Below are positions 1 to 12,109 of a stretch of DNA of 64,000 nt, one piece after another. The translations under genes were made by a program, and so were the position numbers. The notes beneath the pieces were generated by a model, which saw nothing but the letters and a program-made list of their open reading frames with translations, had not been told where the DNA came from and did no database searches. How positions within the stretch are numbered: position 1 is the stretch's first letter; each line of letters begins with the position of its first letter. Source of the DNA: Datisca glomerata. Its lineage: Eukaryota > Streptophyta > Magnoliopsida > Cucurbitales > Datiscaceae. The DNA is taken from the NCBI GenBank assembly GCA_003255025.1, contig QANY01008720.1:2290477-2354476 (forward strand). The letters are read 5' to 3'.

Positions 1-3000
1 ATTGTCAAAACTTTCAAATATTTTGATAATATTATATTTAATAGTTCCATGTTCATGTTTTCAACAATTTAAGAGTACCAGGTTTTGCCCGTCACCGACT
101 AAGAATAAACATCATGAATGAAAAAGGATATGAAGACGGATCTAACATATATTCAAGACAGAAAATGTCTCCAACTTCAAGAAAAATGTAAAGCATAACT
201 TATACATTCAAAAAAATCAAACTAAGCAATCAATACATGAAATCTAACAAAGAACTGCACATGAAAAGGACGAAAAGTCCAAACCAAAACCTAACACATT
301 TGAAAACCAAATGTATCTAGATCTTCAAGAAAAAAATATAAAGCATTAGTACACATCCAGGAAGAAGAATTGACTGAATGATCAGTAGAAAAAAAATTTA
401 ATCTAGAACTGAACACCAACAAATTTAAACCACCGTTGAAAACAAAAAAAAACCTCAAATACTGAAGCATAAAAGAAATAGTTCATTTTCAATAACAAAG
501 GAAATCAATTTAAAGAGGGAAAAAAAGAGTAAGCAAACAAGAGCACCACAATGACTAAAATTCAACCACAGAACCTATCATCAGTTAGCAGTTAAGTTAC
601 ACCTGTTAATCGGAACAAACATAACTCCATTAAATCCAAAGTGGCATAAAAATTAGCCACACATGTAAAAGAGATACAGAGAAGAAGATCAACAAACAAA
701 TACATCAAAAATGTATACTATACGGGCGTGCAAAGACCAAGAAATAAGGACATTACCTCAGACAAGAAGATTAAGTAATGAAACCACAACATAAGTTAAT
801 CTGCCCCCAATCTAACAAAGAAAATTGAAGGGAGAGTCAATCGCAAAAACATAAGAGAAGGAAAATTGGGAGCTTGATAACACATGAATGTCTAATTTAT
901 AGACGTACAAATGGAAAACAAACAAACCGCATCGACATAGATAGGGAAAAACTCCAATTGTTGAAAAGATAAACTTGCAATGCAAGTCTATCCTAAACCC
1001 GAACAAAGGGGCATAGGCAATCAACCATTGAGATAGAAAAACCAAAATCCACCGATCAACTATGGAGAGTAAAAAACAAAAAACCAGATTACCTCTGCTT
1101 CACGCAGCTATTAAAATGTAAGATTGACTATAAGAACAATCCAAATCTAAAACAGAGGAAACTAAAAACAAGATTTAAACGCACCCTCACTGATAACAAT
1201 ATAAATTGATTTATATAGACATGGAGGAAAGGAGACAAAAACCACCTCCTAGACTGAAATTTCTAATAACAATATAAATTGATTTACATATACAGAAAGG
1301 AAAGAAGACAAAAATCACTGCATGGACTAAAATTTCTAAACATTGATGACAAAATCAATTGAATAACTCCAGCTCAATCCTTTACTTACAAAGGAGAGGA
1401 TATAAATATCTTAGTGTAAAGACAAACTAAATATTCTAGTCATAACATCAATCAGAATTGTGAAAAAGACAACCTTAAACTAACAAAGAAACTTCATAAA
1501 TTAATTTGAGGTTGTAGTAATTAACACCAATTTGTTAAAGAAAAATTGCTAATAAACCACAACCAACATAACACATGAAATAACTCAACATAACACATGA
1601 AATAACTCACATATCCGTGAACCAAACGAGAACTACAGCTCATACCACTGACCAACATAACCAATTTGTTTCAACTTACAGATTTGAGGAGGTTTTGCAT
1701 ATTGTATTCCAAGAACTCTGAATAAAACCAAGCTAAGATCACAGGTAAAATTCCAAGAAGGAATGAGACCTACAATCAATATTTACCAAATATAATCAGT
1801 GAAGTGTAGAGTCTCGTAGTATTTTCAACTTAATCAAAGTAAATAAGAACAACTAATAACAAGATAAAAATTCAATATAGGAAATCAACCTATTACCCCA
1901 AAAAAAATTAAATCACCTTTAAAAAGATAGACAAACAAACTCAAAAGCATAAAAAAATAATCGACTTTTCAACACGAACCCAGAAAATAGACAAACAAAC
2001 ATAGAAGCATAGACATAATAATTAATTTTCCAACAAACGAAGACAATCTTACCTCAGACAAGTATGAAAGCGACTAAAAGAAAATTAAATTTTCTATAAC
2101 AAATGATTGTTTAATTTATAATAGTAGAAATGGCAAAGAGACAAAATGCACTGATTTTTTAAATAGCCAAAAATTACCGAACAGTCAAAATCTATCCATA
2201 CAATGCAGTCCAAGTCTATCCTAAAGCAAAAAAAAAAAGACAACGTCCATATCATCCTAAAAAGGACTAAAGAAACACCCAAAAACCCACCGTTACACCG
2301 ATTAACAAGAAGTGCACAGCCACAAAAATAGTCCAAAACTACACACATCAATAGTAGATGCCAAATAAAATAAAACAGGTCACAAAAGGAAAAAAAACAC
2401 CATGACACAATCCAAATCTATCCTAAAATTGAACAAAAAAAATTCAACCCTATCTTCATATCTGTCACTCACCGAACATATGTCCAGAGAATTAACCACA
2501 TAAAAAAAATACCATCACATACCTGTGACACCTCACAACAACACGCTAGCAACACTCTCAACCAAAGAACACTGCTCAACTGAATAACAGTAGACAAACA
2601 TCCATAATTTGATCGATATTAGACACAAATAACATGCATCAAATTCAGAAAATTAATAATAAAAACAAAACAGAAACACAACTCTCAAATACACAAAAAC
2701 AAAACAGAAAAATAAAGATTCAATTCTTAAAAACTTGAAGAAGAAAAAGCCCTAGATTAGACATCAATTGAGAAGGAGAATGAAAATAAAAAAATAAAAC
2801 AGAAAAATAAAAAACTTGGAAAAAACACCCTGGATTAGACATTGATTAAGAAGAAAAATGAAAAAAAAAAAAAACAAATCATGGCAAAATAACTGGAAGA
2901 AAAGGAAGAATAGGACAAAGAATCAACGAAGAAGAAGAAAAGAAAGACAGAGAAACACATAACCCTAAGAAAATAGCAAGAAGAGGTCGTCGAATAACCA

Positions 3001-4680
3001 AGTCAAGCAATCGACAAATATGAAAATCAAAATTAAAAAAAATAAATCATAAGAAAATACCTGGAAGAAGAAGCCACAGAATCAGAGAAGAAGAAGGAAA
3101 AGATTACAGAAACCCTCAATGCTACCAAGAAGTCACTGAAGAAGAAGAAGAAAGAAGAAAAACGGAAAAAAAAACCTAAACTAAACAAATAAGAGCCTTA
3201 AATACTCAACAACCAACGGTTAAAATCAAACACATTAATCCAAAGCCTGAGAATAAGTCAACAAGCAAATATCTCAGTGCACTTTATAAGAAAACAACAG
3301 ATTTTCATGGATAAACACAATGGGGCAAATGAATTTTTCAAACTACCTATATCCAACCAATTTTATGTTCTCTTTAAGCTTGAAAATTTAACCAATCATC
3401 GAGACATTTCAGCTCAAATGGACAAAGACCACTTGAGCGTGACATGGGTGTTACTTTATCATTTACTGTAATTATCCTAAAGCATACTTCAAAAATCCAA
3501 AACTTCTAAAATGATGGGACAAACTATGATCTGTAAACATAAATGAATCTATTTAAATATCGAATAACAAATTATTATAAAAAAATTCAGGTCAAAGTAA
3601 ACAAATAAACAAGTCAGAACTGTGCAAATACAATTACGAAATGATTATTCACAATTAACTACCACAGAGTAAAAAAACAACAGACGAATCACTTCAAAAA
3701 GCATGATTAGATACCTAACTTAGCTTCAATTTTAACTCATAAAGACTAACAGCCTCAAGATAACAAAAGAGGACACGCGCAATCTAAACCATAAGAAATT
3801 TGACAAATAAATATCAGCAACAAGTATTAATTACGAACGTTAAATAGGATGTAAAGTAAGGGTTTTCAAAGACCAACAAACGAATAGAACTTGTACCTCA
3901 GAGAAGGAAGAAAACAACTAAAAACAAATTGAATTTTTCTATAAGACAATCGTCTAATTTATAGTAGTAGAAATGACAAGGAAACAAAACCAACCAATTT
4001 TTTAGATAGCCAAAAACTACCGAAGAGTAAAAAAGACAAATAATAAGCGCCTAATAAAATGAAACAGGTGATGAAAGAAAAAAAAAACATTGACATAAAC
4101 CAAATCTATTCCAAAACACAAGAAACATTAAAATCAAATTTGAATCCCAACCTCACATATGTCAGCAACAACTGTTATTCAGACAATTTACCTCCAAAGC
4201 ATGGCAAAAACCACTGCATAAACGAAAATTTAAAAATAATGAGAAGATAAGAACGATCGAATAACAAAGAAATTCGTTTATACCATCCAATCCAACCACA
4301 TCGATTGACAACTCACTGATTACAGATCCATTCATAGTTAAAAAAATTTATCTCTAAACTATTACAGACAGAACAATGAAGAGATAAAAACTCAAAAGCT
4401 ACAAAAGTAAGTACAGATAAGCATAAAAACCTAATTGTTGATTTCTAAAATCTGGACTCTAAAAGGCTAGATTAAAAAGATCATATTCTAACAAAGCAAT
4501 GAAGAAAATAGCAGATGCAAAAATGAAACAGAAGAGTAAAGATTAAATTCCAGAAAATTACAAAAAAAAAAAAAAGCAAACACTGATTAACAACGAAATT
4601 AAGAAGTGAAAAAAAAGCATATCAAAACCGTGGATACAATCGGAGATTGCAAAGCTTAAACAGCAGGGGTTAACACCGGA
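1..4680. repeat. AT-rich repeat-derived DNA without a recognisable gene
   Basis: No reading frame here has family motifs, and the open frames are short and low in complexity. The stretch is purine-rich on the + strand. It contains at least three diverged copies of one block: around 745-1000, 2045-2440 and 3885-4115. All share an 'acctcaga' start, a 'taatttatag' stretch and, in the last two, 'gatagccaaaaa'-like and 'aaaacaggt' stretches. I read it as old transposon or duplicated non-coding DNA. A decayed minus-strand gene cannot be excluded. Confidence 0.5.
1193..1338. repeat. Imperfect tandem repeat, two 73-bp units
   Basis: The units start at 1193 and 1266 with 'ataacaatataaattgattt' and both end near 'aaatttcta'. 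The internal part (ggaaaggagacaaaaa / ggaaagaagacaaaaa) differs by a few substitutions. No coding capacity is seen. Confidence 0.7.
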
Positions 4681-4755
4681 TTCAATTACCTATGTTGTGC
4701 ATGAAAGATTGCAAAGTGGATACACTCGGAGATTTAAAGTTCGTAAGCAAAATCC

Positions 4756-4851
4756 AATTACTGGCTGGATTGTTAGCCCTTTTTGGCGATAAAGTAAAAA
4801 TATAATTACTGGCTGGATTGTTAGCCCCTTTAGGTGATAAAGTAAAAATAT
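4756..4851. repeat. Tandem repeat, two 48-bp units
   Basis: The units 4756-4803 and 4804-4851 both start 'aattactggctggattgtta' and end 'gataaagtaaaaatat', with only a few differences. The repeat sits at the left side of a GC-richer block that resembles an LTR or another old element. Confidence 0.8.
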
Positions 4852-5480
4852 ATATAAACCTAAGGTAAAAGGATGCTGTGGTATGCATTCTCGCCTACTC
4901 GGATAATTTTTATGACTATATTTCATCATGCTTACTGTACATACATCCCTTTTTCTCCCTTGACATAGCCGATGTGAATCTACCACCCCAATTGGATCCA
5001 TCGTGACTTCTTACTCATAATCATTAAGTCAAGTTACAAGACTTTAATAGACCCTTATCACTTTGGGAACGAATTGGAAGCATGTGGTATGGTAAGATTA
5101 GGAATAAGGCTCACCGTGTCAGTCCCCCACCATAGCGTCCTCAGTAGGCTATAAATGCGTTGTCTTCCCATTGAGAAGGAACCTAGCGACACGTGATAAT
5201 GTTTCATACGTCTTCTATACACTTCACATTCACTTTATTTGTCACCCCAATTAGGGCTTTTTACCTTCTCTCCTCTATATAGAAGAGGTCACACACCTAC
5301 TTTATGGAGCATCACATGCATGGGGTTTCAAAACTACCACACATTACAATCACTACCCCCTAGGAGGTGCGTTCACGGCTGTTATTACCGTCTAAGTTAT
5401 TAAGGATGTTCATTCTTCCTTCCTTACTAGGCATCTACATTCCTAAAGTTTTCCTCATTGACTAGACAACTTTTTTGTAC
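4852..5480. repeat. LTR-like non-coding block, unclassified
   Basis: Base composition is higher in GC than the flanks, and there are promoter-like elements: 'gctataaatgcg' near 5149 and 'ctctatatagaagag' near 5271. The spread of pyrimidine-rich text is typical of plant LTRs. No partner LTR, primer site or coding relic was found beside it, so the assignment is a guess. Confidence 0.25.
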
Positions 5481-6115
5481 AAACTTGATTTGGTTCACAA
5501 ATCTTAGATCTATAACTAAAAGTAATTTGTATTTTTATGTACTTACGATTCTCTGGATAAAAAACATTCTAGATGTAATTAAATTGATAGAAAAATTACT
5601 ATCGAGTCTATTGTGATTTGTGATTCTTGTATTTCTTTTGTACTTATAAATTTTGATAAAATAGAACATCACACAGTTCAAACCATGACCCATAAATCTA
5701 GAATGATTTTGTAATGTAATGAACAAATGAACAGTTAAAAGTGATTAGAGTGGGTCAACTAATAACTTTCTTGATCAAGACATGGAGCACTTTCTTAAAA
5801 ATCTTCGAGTCAAACATAGAGAAGTTTAGCTGAGAAAAATCGCATCTACAAATTTTAGGACATATTTATATGTATACGTATGTGTTTGTTGTACTATTTC
5901 TTTATCTTAGGCGTTGCATGATAATGAATGTTCATCAAAAGAGAAGTTTGGCTTATTATCTCTCAATCTATGTAAATTTTAATGAATGCCTAGTTGGGTA
6001 GCAGATATCCTAGTTGACAATTTTCTCATAATTAAATTGTATTATCTGTTTGGAGTATCAATTAATTACAATATACAATCAAATATGTTAATCGTGTGTT
6101 GTCACCAATTAAATT
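5481..6115. other. Non-coding stretch, nothing recognised
   Basis: AT-rich DNA with only short frames. I see no motif, repeat or RNA gene that I can name. Confidence 0.4.
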
Positions 6116-6490
6116 GTTATGGAGTCAATGCTATCGTCAAGATCAGAGGGACCCTTCCTGAAGTTGCTCCCCAGTCGTTGCAGGTCGGGCTCGACGGAGC
6201 TGCCTCATGACAAGGCAGCTCTATTCGATGTCAAGCTACTCGGACCAGTGTTTCAGGTTGTCTCAAACGGTCTGAGAGGAGCTAAAGGAAGGGCATCTCA
6301 GAGTAACGAGTACGGGACCAGGCAGCTCAAGAACCTGCAGGTTTGTATCATTGAGGTTAAGCAGATCGGGGAACTCTGCACACGTCACTCTAATCATTAT
6401 TAGCTGAAAGTGATTTTACTCGTGTCCTCGCTTAGCCGCTGGCCTCTTCGGCGAGCGTCACAGCCTAAGTGCAGTGAAACTACACCAGGC
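6116..6490 (+). other. GC-richer island with a 94-codon open frame, unknown
   Basis: Between AT-rich flanks, about 370 bases are close to half GC. An open + frame from 6119 to 6403 encodes 94 residues containing SSRSEGPFLKLLPSRCRSG and VSNGLRGAKGRASQ. I do not recognise the protein, and both strands carry open stretches, so coding status is open. The composition suggests a captured gene fragment or part of an old transposon rather than a native gene. No splice pattern or neighbour supports function. Confidence 0.3.
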
Positions 6491-6569
6491 TTACAACAAC
6501 ATTGCCAATAAGAATGTGCATATTAGGCCACGTTTGCTTTAGCATTACGTCAGTATGAATTAATATTGT

Positions 6570-6778
6570 GTCACTAAATAAATAGCAATTTAGTTTGATC
6601 AAATAATTGATCAAATTTTAAGTGACCAAGTGTTTTGTCAATCATTTATAGGTTAGTGTTTTCACACTCATTAACATGTTAAAAAAACTAACTTATAAAT
6701 GAGTCATACATCAGTTGATTACTTAAAATTTAATCAATAACTTGATTATTATTAAATAACACCCTAAGATTGCATTAA
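6570..6778. mobile_element. Fold-back (MITE-like) element
   Basis: The left arm 'attgatcaaattttaag' (about 6607-6623) is matched in reverse complement by the right arm 'ttaaaatttaatcaat' (about 6724-6739). An inner pair 'catttataggttagt' and 'actaacttataaatg' continues the pairing, around a loop with the palindrome 'ttaacatgttaa'. The arms form a long imperfect hairpin, as in miniature inverted-repeat elements. I could not identify ends or a target duplication with certainty. Confidence 0.55.
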
Positions 6779-7097
6779 CTAATAAAATAACGCACTCCTC
6801 AGGAGTGGGACTACTCTAGTATTCCGGAGTTTAGATCAACCACAACCACTCACGCACAAAAAAAAATATTTTTTTAAATAGGGTCATTTGAAAATTTCAT
6901 TTCACAAAAAATGGGCCATGTTTTTATAAACCAGAATTTTGGTGTAAAATAGTGTGTGAAAAGTTCATCAAGCCACTCTTTCCTATTATCAACTCCTCTC
7001 TTCTATTTCCTTTCCATCTCTCATCTCTTTTATCAGTCTCTCACTCTTCGTACTAAAAGTCTCAACGTCGGTGATGAGCTTTAGGATCAACGAAGAC

Positions 7098-7100
<3 letters not shown>

Positions 7101-7138
<38 letters not shown>
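7101..7138. repeat. (TC)n microsatellite
   Basis: An uninterrupted TC dinucleotide run of about 38 bases, 28 bases upstream of the copia target-site duplication. Confidence 0.95.
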
Positions 7139-7140
<2 letters not shown>

Positions 7141-7170
7141 GGCTTTCGACTTCTCTTACAAGTCTTCTTT

Positions 7171-8092
7171 TTTTGGAAAAGATTGAGAAATTAAAAAGGA
7201 AAGGTGGTGTGTGAATGAAAGTGTGAAAGTTAATGTGGAAAATTATCCAGCATCGGAAAGATGAAAGAAAGTTGTGAGGTTTATAAACCCAACATAACTC
7301 CCTTGGGGCCCCCAAGGGGCACACCACATTTTATGGGAAATGGAGGACTTGGATGGCACATGGTCCTTCCCACACGGCACAACCTGGCATGGCCTGACTC
7401 AATTCGGTCTGGTCTAGTCCAGATGAAAGATTAATTTTTTGGTGAGAATTTATCTTATTTTCCTTGGAGAGCAAGACTTTGAATCTGTCAAAGACAGTTT
7501 AGCTCCAACATTCATGCGCTTTGAATATGCCAAAGCAGTAAGCCTCAACGATCACAATCTCCCCCACTTCATGCAACCTCTTATCCACATCCTATCTACA
7601 CGTTCTTGAACTGCTTTGCTTGTAGTTCAAACAGTCCCCCCTCTATAAATAGAGGTGCTTGACACATTTCTAGAACACAACATCAACACACTACTTTTGC
7701 TGCTATCACACTACCATTTTCATTTTTTAGTATGAGAGAGAGAAAATATTGTGCGTTCTATTAGAGATTGAGAGACTGGTTATCGTTCTTGATCTGAGAT
7801 TGTTGTATCCTATAGAGACAATCATCGTAGTCTCCAAGCACTGTGTGGAGGATGAAAAATGTCTTAGGAATTGCATTCGTGCAATCCTCAATCTGTTTTC
7901 TTCATCGTTCATCATTTATTTTTAGCTATTTTCGTTATTATCATTTTCTGTTGTAATCGTTCATAGTTCATTTCTTTGTAAATGGTTGTCGTTAATTTCT
8001 ATTGTAATTATTTGCTGGTTGAATTTTCAATTGTAATCATTCTTAGTATTAATTTTGGTTTATGTAAAATTCATGCTCCATTTCCACCAACA
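7171..8092 (+). repeat. 5' LTR of the copia element
   Basis: Aligns over its whole length with the 3' LTR. The canonical TG start has decayed to TT, while the CA end is kept at 8091-8092. A TATA box (tataaat, 7644-7650) lies in 'ctctataaatagaggtg' and is shared with the 3' LTR. A GC palindrome near 7302-7320 (ttggggcccccaagggg) is absent from the 3' LTR and is a local insertion or change. Confidence 0.9.
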
Positions 8093-9135
8093 ATCTAAAG
8101 ACAGTAGCCAGGGAGAAAACTACCACAATCAAAGTCATGCATGCTGAGAAGCCAGAAAAATTCAAAGGCGGAGATTTTAAGCGTTGACAATAGAAAATGA
8201 TATTATATTCACAACCCTAAACCTTGCGCATCTATTGAAGGAGGACTGCCCTGTCACACCGAAGGAGAAACAAACCAAGGAGACCGAGTCTGCGAAGGAA
8301 AATTAGATGCACTTTGATTTCCTCAGCCACAATTATATTCTTAACGGACTTGTAGACACCCTCTATAACGTCTACTCGCCGTTAAGGACAACCAAGGAAT
8401 CATGGCAAGCCCTGGAAAAGAAGTACAAGATCGAGGATGCTAGGACGTAGATGTTCATCGTTGGGAAGTTTCTGAAGTATGAAATGGATGACAAAATATT
8501 ATCATAAACCAAGTGGAGGAGTTGAAAATTATCATCAACAATTTGAAGATCGAAGGAATGATCATTAATGAGTCGTTCCAATTCCATGCAATTATCGAGA
8601 AGCTACCGCCATCATGGAAGGAATTTAAAAGTTATCTTAAACACAAGTGTAAGGAGCTGAGTATGGAGGATCTGATCGTGAGGCTGAGGATCAAGGAAGA
8701 TAACTATAAGTACAATAAGAAGCCGGTGTGGGAGACTTATGGGATGAAAGCGAACGTGGTAGAATATGAAAAATCCAACCAGTCGAGCAAGAAAATGAAG
8801 ACAGCGCTGAGCAGTGCTCAGAAATGTGATTCTGAAAAACGCATTAAGGGCAGTTGTTGGGTGTGCAGTAAAGCCGGACACAGAGTGAAGGACTGCCGAC
8901 ATAAAAAGGACCGGGAATAATGGTAACCATCCTGGGAACATCAACAAAGGGAACCATACAAATATGATGGAGATTGACGATCTCTGTGCTGTGGTTTCTG
9001 AGATATGTATGGTCACTGACACCAAGGATTGGTGAGTTGACACCGGTGCTATGAAGCACATGTGTAGTGACAAGTCTGTATTTTTAGCCTATCAAGAGAT
9101 CAAAAATGGTGAAGTTCTCTATATAGGGAATGCCT
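8093..9135 (+). pseudogene. copia gag and protease relic
   Basis: A broken gag starts near 8138 with a motif of the type MHAEKPEKFKGGDFKR, followed by stops. The open part 8513-8920 carries a UBN2-like region and a CCHC zinc knuckle, CWVCSKAGHRVKDC, which binds RNA in the capsid. About 110 bases later the aspartic protease active site reads DTGAMKHMC near 9038. A stop codon (tga) stands just before it. Function is lost. Confidence 0.85.
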
Positions 9136-9369
9136 CATAGGCTGTTGTAAAAGGAAAAGGAAAGATTGTGCTGAAGTTCACATTCGAGAAATAACTCACT
9201 CTCCTCGACGTTCTTTACGTGCCTGAAATTCATAGGAATTTGGTTTCAGGATCTCTTTTAAGTAAGAATGGATTTAAACTTGTTTTTTATGCTGGCAAGT
9301 TTATTTTGACTAAGGGAGGGATGTTTGTTGGGAAGGGTTATAGTTTTGATAGTCTCTTTAACTTAATGT

Positions 9370-10475
9370 GCCTGCTGTAGTTTCTGCTGCTATTAATGAA
9401 AATTCACCATCTTCCGTTTATATCATTGAATTGTCTAATATTTGGCATGCTAGACTAGAATATGTTAATTTTTTATCCATACAACGTATGATTAATTTAG
9501 AACTTCTGCAAGATTTAACTTAGAAAAAGGAAATAAATGTGAAATCTCAATACAATCTAAATTTACAAGTAAAGTCGTTTAAATCTGTAGAAAGAATAAA
9601 TGAATTACTTATTTTGATACATAGTGATTTATGTGATCTTAAATTAACACCTAGTAAAGGAGGTAGAGAATGTTTTATTACGTTTATTGATGATTTCAGT
9701 AAATATTATATATATTTGTTTCATTCAAAAGATGAGACTTTGTATATGTTTAAGACATACAAGTCTGGAATTGAAAATCAGCTTGATAAGAAGATCGAGG
9801 TGCTTAGATCTAAGTGAGGTGGAGAATATGACTCCACGATGCTATATGAATTGTGTGCTCAGCGTGGAATAGTACATCAGACTACCGCACCTTACACGCC
9901 TAAACATAATGGGGTGGCTAAAATAAAAAATATAACTATGAAAGATACGACGCACTGTATGTTAAACAGTTCTAGACTACCCTATAATTTGTTGGGAGAG
10001 GCTTTACTTACGGTTAACACCATTCTAAACATGATTCCACATAAGAAGACTAACAAGTCTCCTTATGAAGTTTGGAAAGGGAAGTTTCCTTCCTATAAAA
10101 CCCTAAAAGTGTGAGGATTTTTCACGAAGGTACAAGTACCGTTGCCAAAGAGAGTCAAGCTTGGACCTACGATTGTAGACTATGTTTTCATTGGATATGC
10201 ATGTAACCGTGCTGCATATAGATTTTTGGTGATTAAGTCAGAAATTTCTGACATATGTACCAATACTATAATGAGTCTGTTAATTTTGAATTCTTTAAGA
10301 ATGTGTTTCCATTTAAAGAAGGAAGATACGGTCAAAGTGTCAAAAGAGGTTTAGAAGAAAGTTATTTTAGAGCTCAGATTGATAAAGAATCTAAACTTGA
10401 GCCTAGTAGAAGTAAACGAACTAAAATGAGTATCTCATTTGATCCAGAGTTTCTATCATACTTGAGAAGCTGAAC
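9370..10475 (+). pseudogene. copia integrase relic
   Basis: The GAG-pre-integrase motif (IWHARLEYVN) appears near 9440. The rve core follows in two open pieces, 9539-9817 and 9839-10114. Visible signatures are the first catalytic Asp in HSDLCDL, the second in FIDDFSKY, then APYTPKHNGVAK (family form TPQQNGVAE, where the last residue is the catalytic Glu and is Lys here). The C-terminal extension runs 10142-10473. Frameshifts and a lost glutamate show decay. Confidence 0.85.
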
Positions 10476-10495
10476 CTCAAACTTATAAGGAGGCG

Positions 10496-11280
10496 ATGTT
10501 CAACCCTGAGGCTCCCTTTTGGAAGGAAGCAATTGACAATGAGATAGATTTCATTATGCGAAACAACACATGGATGTTGGTTGATCCCCCTCCTGAGAAT
10601 AAACCAATAGGGTGTAAATGGATCTTCAAAAGAAAACTGAGAGTTGATGGTACTATTAAAAAGTACAAAGCTCGGTTGGTAGTTAAGGGATACCGACATA
10701 AGGAAGGTATAGACTTTTTCGATACCTATTCTCCAGTGTCGAGAATGACATCCATCATATGTTGATTGCACTTGCTGCTTCACATAATTTAGAAATTCAC
10801 CAAATGGATGTAAAGACTGTTTTCTTAAATGGAGAATTAGATGAAAAAATTTATATGGAACAACCTGAAGGGTTCATGGTTAAAGGCCAAGAACGAAAGG
10901 TTTGTAAGCTTGTTAAATCCTTTTATGGGTTAAAACAAGCGCCAAAGCAATTACATGAGAAGTTTGATCACACTCTGTTATCTAATGGCTTTAAGATAAA
11001 TGAGTGTGATAAATGCATCTATGTTAAGGGTACTAGTGATAAATTTGACATAATATGCTTATATGTAGATGACATGGTCATATTGGGAATGCATAAGGAT
11101 ATAATATCTTCTATGAAGATGATGTTGAGTTTAAATTTTGACATGAAAGACTTAGGTCTAACATATGTCATTCTTGAAATTCAAGTAAAGCGAATTAAAG
11201 ATGAATATATCCTTACTCAATCTCATTATGTAGAAAAGATCCTAAAGAGGTTTGGGCAATTGAAAGCAAACCAACAGTAA
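10496..11280 (+). pseudogene. copia reverse transcriptase relic
   Basis: Two overlapping frames (10496-10765 and 10759-11280) need one frameshift to join. They carry the RVT_2 signatures: WKEAIDNE, GCKWIFKRK, KARLVVKGY, YSPVSR, HQMDVKTVFLNGELDE, KSFYGLKQAP and the catalytic box LYVDDM (YVDD at 11062-11073). The catalytic box is intact although the frame is broken. The reading frame ends at 11280, just before a foreign insert. Confidence 0.92.
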
Positions 11281-11319
11281 CTCCTTTCGACCCAAACTAT
11301 AAGTTGAACATGGCTTATT

Positions 11320-11515
11320 CTTGATGTTGGTCCAATAAAACTACCCAAATTAAGATTTGGGTAGGATCGGTACGATCCTACTGATCCAACCGATCTTACT
11401 GATCCTTGTCCGATCCTACCCCGATCTCACTTGATCCCTATTTTATACTCGATCTGGATTGTTTTGAAATTATAGGATCGTAGGATTGTACGATCCATAT
11501 CATGATTTTGACAAC
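11320..11515. repeat. GATC-rich insert replacing copia sequence
   Basis: Between RT and RNase H, the stretch that should encode the YASAVGSLMYA/RPDI-type segment is missing. About 190 bases are present instead, full of GATCC/GATCG words, including the near-palindrome 'gtaggatcggtacgatccta'. The copia frame resumes near 11518 with a decayed RLARYTINPMRDH segment. This looks like a small insertion of another element coupled to a deletion. Confidence 0.6.
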
Positions 11516-11517
11516 TA

Positions 11518-12109
11518 TGGTAGAAAGACTTGCAAGATATACAATTAATCCTATGCGTGATCACGGGAGTGCATTGGTTAGATTACTAAGGTAATTAAAG
11601 TTCACTATGAGCTACATATTGCACTACTCAAACTATCCAGTGATAGAAGGATTTAGTGATGCTAACAGGATTTTTGACAGTTTAGAGACTAAATCTACTA
11701 GTGGATACGTTTTTACCCTATGTGGTGGAGCTATCTCTTGGAGGTCTACTAAGCAAACCTATATAGCTCGTTCAACTATGGAATCAGAATTTATAACTTT
11801 GGACAAGGCTTGCGAAGAAGCAGAATTGCTCAGAAATTTCCTGAAAGATATTCCAGCATGGCCAAAACCAATGTCGGTAATATATGTTCATTGGCTGTGA
11901 CATTTAGAGCAAAAACTAATGTGTATAATGGTAAGTCTATACATATTACACGGAGACATGATACCATTAAGCAGTTGCTCTCTAATGGGGTGATTTCCTT
12001 AGACTTTATAAGGTCAAAGGAGAATCTTGCCGATCCTCTAACAAAACGTTTGTCAAGGGAGCTAATAAAACAAACATCAAGGGGAATGAGACTTATGCTT
12101 ATTCAATGA
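11518..12109 (+). pseudogene. copia RNase H relic
   Basis: Frames 11607-11900 and 11810-12109 carry the copia RNase H signature: [49 protein letters not shown] and ENLADPLTKRLS. One frameshift separates the two parts. In the family these follow RT in the same polyprotein and degrade the RNA of the RNA/DNA hybrid. Confidence 0.9.

Noticed and set aside
3277..4250. Small + strand open frames in the left AT-rich region
   Set aside because: They are short, of biased composition, overlap diverged repeats and show no motif.
7081..7327. Minus-strand 112-codon frame over the TC microsatellite
   Set aside because: It is made of the (TC)n run (Arg-Glu repeats) plus LTR sequence and has no conserved motif.
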